A program made the position numbers and the translations under genes. A stretch of 64,000 nucleotides of DNA from CAZDRI01 sp964508055 (GTDB lineage: Bacteria > Pseudomonadota > Gammaproteobacteria > PS1 > Pseudothioglobaceae), in assembly GCA_964508055.1 (NCBI GenBank), contig CAZDRI010000002.1, forward strand, positions 20,682-84,681, in the 5' to 3' direction. The notes beneath the pieces were generated by a model that saw only the letters and a program-made list of their open reading frames with translations, was not told where the DNA came from and did no database searches. Position 1 is the stretch's first letter. Each line of letters opens with the position of its first letter. Below, in pieces: positions 61,935-64,000 of this stretch.

Positions 61935-62730
61935 TTTTTTTACTTATAATTTGTAGATAAATAACACAAGCTAGCCTTAGGATTTTTTTTAGCTTACCGT
62001 TAAATTTATTTAAAAACTGAAAATACCCTCCGCTCCCAAAATACTCAATTATTGCTAATAATGTAAAACAATTTTGCTTATCTTTTTTCATATTACTAAT
62101 ACTTTTTTTATTGTCATTTAACAGATAAAGTGGCTTTTCTATATAGCCAATCCTTATATCTCTTTTAAAACAATCTAATATAAACTTAAAATCTTGAGCA
62201 TATTTATAATTCTCATCATACATTATTTGTTTAAATATTCTAGCATTAGCAAAAAATGTACCATGGATAAAAATATTGCCAGTCTTAAATACTTCAACTC
62301 TATTAAATTTTAAGATGATTTTATTAGGGATAATTTTATTGTTTTTAAAAGCTCTAGCAGTAACTAATTCTAAATTATTTTTGATTAGTATATTATATTG
62401 TTTTTCAATTCTATGTGAAATACTTTCATCGTCAGCATCTTGTCTAGCTATAAATTTGCCTTTTGCTAAATTTATGGCTTTATTTAGTGATTTTGTTAAT
62501 CCTATATTATCTTGATTTATTAAAACAATTCTTTTATCTCTGCTTACATAGCGTTTAATTATTTCTAAGCTATTATCAGTTGAACCATCATTAATTATTA
62601 TAAATTCTAAGTTTTGGTATGTTTGATTTAATATTGAATCAATAGATCTTTTAAGATACTCCTCAGCATTATAGACAGCCATTATTACTGACACTAGCGG
62701 CTGATTATTGATCATTTGATAATTTTCCAA
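61912..62730 (-). CDS. Family 2 glycosyltransferase
   Basis: These 272 residues have a canonical GT2 start: VSVIMAVYNAEEYLKRSIDSILNQTYQN in part, FIIINDGSTDNSLEII near 47, and ARQDADDESISHR near 104 with the DxD/D-D motif. DYKYAQDFKF-type loop YKYAQDFKFILDCF lies near 175. The arrangement fits a sugar transferase of the WaaE/SpsA kind. It overlaps the polymerase gene by 23 bases and the next transferase by 26 bases. Confidence 0.85.
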   Translation of the reverse strand: MENYQMINNQPLVSVIMAVYNAEEYLKRSIDSILNQTYQNLEFIIINDGSTDNSLEIIKRYVSRDKRIVLINQDNIGLTKSLNKAINLAKGKFIARQDADDESISHRIEKQYNILIKNNLELVTARAFKNNKIIPNKIILKFNRVEVFKTGNIFIHGTFFANARIFKQIMYDENYKYAQDFKFILDCFKRDIRIGYIEKPLYLLNDNKKSISNMKKDKQNCFTLLAIIEYFGSGGYFQFLNKFNGKLKKILRLACVIYLQIISKKSVFKVIK

Positions 62731-63862
62731 ATATCTTGCTTTCTAGATTTTTAACATATTTAAGAGAATAATTATTCTCAATAGTTTTAATACCATTTTT
62801 AATTATTTCTTTACTTTCTAATCCCATAGATTTAACGATAGTATTATATATATCATTACTTTTTGTGCTTTTAGATAAATAACCATTAAGTTTATCTTCT
62901 ATCACCTCATTAATCCCAGCAACATCTGTACCAATGCAAACTAATCCACAAGCCATTGCTTCCAATAAAGTCTTAGGCATACCTTCATAAAAAGAAGGAA
63001 GTATATAGTATTGATAACTATTGAGTATTTTTGGTAGTTTGCTATTAGGTACTACACCCATAAAATTTACTTTTGCTTTTTTATTAATTGCATAAGATTT
63101 TAGTTCTTCTTTTAATGGACCTTGCCCATATATATCTAAAACTAAATTAGTTTCAATTATTGCATTTATAAGGTTATATATATTTTTTTCTGGTGATAAT
63201 CTACCAACAAAAATTATTTTATTTGGCTCTTTTTGAACATTAAAATTAGCAAAGAATTTATTAGTATCAATATAGTTAGTTATTATATTTATTTTGCTTG
63301 GTTTTAGATTATATTTGCCAATTAAATATTTTTTGTTATGCTTACTAGTAACTACTGCAACATCACAAGATTCATAAGCAATTTTCTCCACTAATTCAAA
63401 TATTTTTAATTTTATTGATGAGCATCTTTCAAGTTTATTTTCTAATTGTGAAAGTAAATATCCGCTACGAACAACAAGCGGTTTTTGGTAAAGCCATTTA
63501 GCCAATACAGCACTCCAGCTACCATCAATTTGATTGGTTTTTAAAAAACTACTATTTCTTAATGGCTTATAATTAACAAGTGGCATTAATAAACTGTAAA
63601 GATACGAACCAAGTTTAGGGATATTAAAAAATTTAGGCATTGAATATACAAATATGTTTGAATGAAGTTTACCTTGTTTTTTTAAATTCTTAGCAATTTT
63701 ATAATCATCACTACCATAAGTAAGCCAATATATTTTTTTAAAATTACCAGATTCTAAATGAGTCTCGTAGATTTGCTTTTCTCTTTCAAAAAGACCTATA
63801 TCTACCCAAGTTTTCAGAGAGACACCACGCGTAAAAAAAAGACTCAAAATATAATTATCCAA
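62705..63862 (-). CDS. Family 4 (GT-B) glycosyltransferase
   Basis: This 385-residue retaining transferase has the Rossmann donor domain with NKIIFVGRLSPEKNIYNLINAI near 217. The E-x7-E motif occurs in LPSFYEGMPKTLLEAMACGLVC near 294. VVRSGYLLSQLE near 125 sits in the N-terminal domain. The start is a TTG at 63862 with AAGGA upstream. It is the first complete gene of the leftward glycan cluster at the right edge. The remaining 138 bases show no gene. Confidence 0.86.
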   Translation of the reverse strand: MDNYILSLFFTRGVSLKTWVDIGLFEREKQIYETHLESGNFKKIYWLTYGSDDYKIAKNLKKQGKLHSNIFVYSMPKFFNIPKLGSYLYSLLMPLVNYKPLRNSSFLKTNQIDGSWSAVLAKWLYQKPLVVRSGYLLSQLENKLERCSSIKLKIFELVEKIAYESCDVAVVTSKHNKKYLIGKYNLKPSKINIITNYIDTNKFFANFNVQKEPNKIIFVGRLSPEKNIYNLINAIIETNLVLDIYGQGPLKEELKSYAINKKAKVNFMGVVPNSKLPKILNSYQYYILPSFYEGMPKTLLEAMACGLVCIGTDVAGINEVIEDKLNGYLSKSTKSNDIYNTIVKSMGLESKEIIKNGIKTIENNYSLKYVKNLESKIFGKLSNDQ

Positions 63863-64000
63863 GTTTAAGTCCTTTATATCTTTTTAAATACAAACAAAGT
63901 CATATGAGCTGAAAATGGTTTGGTTAATATATCAATAATTTTTTTGGGTCTTGACTAGTTGAGGGGTCTTTTTTTAAGTTCATTAAGCAAAATTTTATAT

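Noticed and set aside
63940..63975. Possible terminator at the right edge (GACT...GGTC followed by seven Ts)
   Set aside because: The stem is only about 4 bp with a wobble pair, too weak to support.
1..64000. tRNA, rRNA or CRISPR arrays
   Set aside because: Intergenic regions were read for cloverleaf-like or regularly spaced repeats and none was found; no rRNA-like sequence was seen.

Overview
This window is a 64 kb piece of a very AT-rich (by eye about 30% GC) proteobacterial chromosome. It holds mostly intact housekeeping operons separated by short gaps with visible gene decay. Several features point to a gammaproteobacterium: a complete iscR-S-U-A-hscB-hscA-fdx operon plus a separate iscX, tolB-pal-cpoB, ilvB-ilvH-ilvC-pssA-leuA with a leucine-rich leader peptide, and a HolD-like (DNA polymerase III psi) protein. 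AT richness, gene remnants, an ftsA-lpxC junction without ftsZ, a Tyr/Gly-rich sulfur-globule-like secreted protein and a periplasmic DsrE-family protein together fit a genome-reduced sulfur-oxidising symbiont of the SUP05/Thioglobus type (relatives of vesicomyid clam or mussel symbionts). That placement is inference; no rRNA gene is present to test it.

Layout. 1-9 kb: the end of an OmpR-type response regulator, then on the minus strand spoT-iscX-tolB-pal-cpoB-pabB (stringent response and envelope), and on the plus strand bamD, an MFS transporter, ssb and a coiled-coil lipoprotein overlapping ssb. 10.9-15 kb: a Yej/Dpp-like peptide ABC exporter/importer core (two permeases and a double ATPase) behind the Tyr/Gly-rich protein. 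15-26.7 kb (minus): HDAC-like hydrolase, cupin, queH, holD-like, leuA with its leader, pssA, ilvC, ilvH, ilvB, lpxC, ftsA, dusA. 27-32.6 kb: pnp with a structured leader, a beta-hydroxyacid dehydrogenase, aroQ, a SixA-like phosphatase, a decayed L-serine dehydratase and a DsrE-family protein. 32.7-39 kb (minus): cysE and the isc operon, with an IscR-type operator and a small toxin-antitoxin remnant inserted between hscB and hscA.

39-46.8 kb (plus): a DUF58-DUF4381-BatA-BatB von Willebrand operon, an IS630-type transposase remnant, and a DctPQM TRAP transporter behind an inverted repeat. 46.9-54 kb (minus): a double-CDGSH protein, gatCAB, and an FTR1/P19 iron-uptake operon with a Fur-box-like palindrome. 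54-64 kb: a CDF metal transporter and LysE exporter, then a minus-strand surface-polysaccharide cluster (galE, WecA-like transferase, four glycosyltransferases, an O-antigen polymerase/ligase and a broken methyltransferase) that runs to the right edge.

Common threads are iron and Fe-S metabolism (isc, iscX, CDGSH, FTR1/P19, an iron/zinc-type CDF), branched-chain amino acid synthesis, and outer-membrane biogenesis. The most unusual findings are the leuA leader peptide, the toxin-antitoxin relic inside the isc operon, the missing ftsZ, and three pseudogenes that are too damaged to appear as long open frames.
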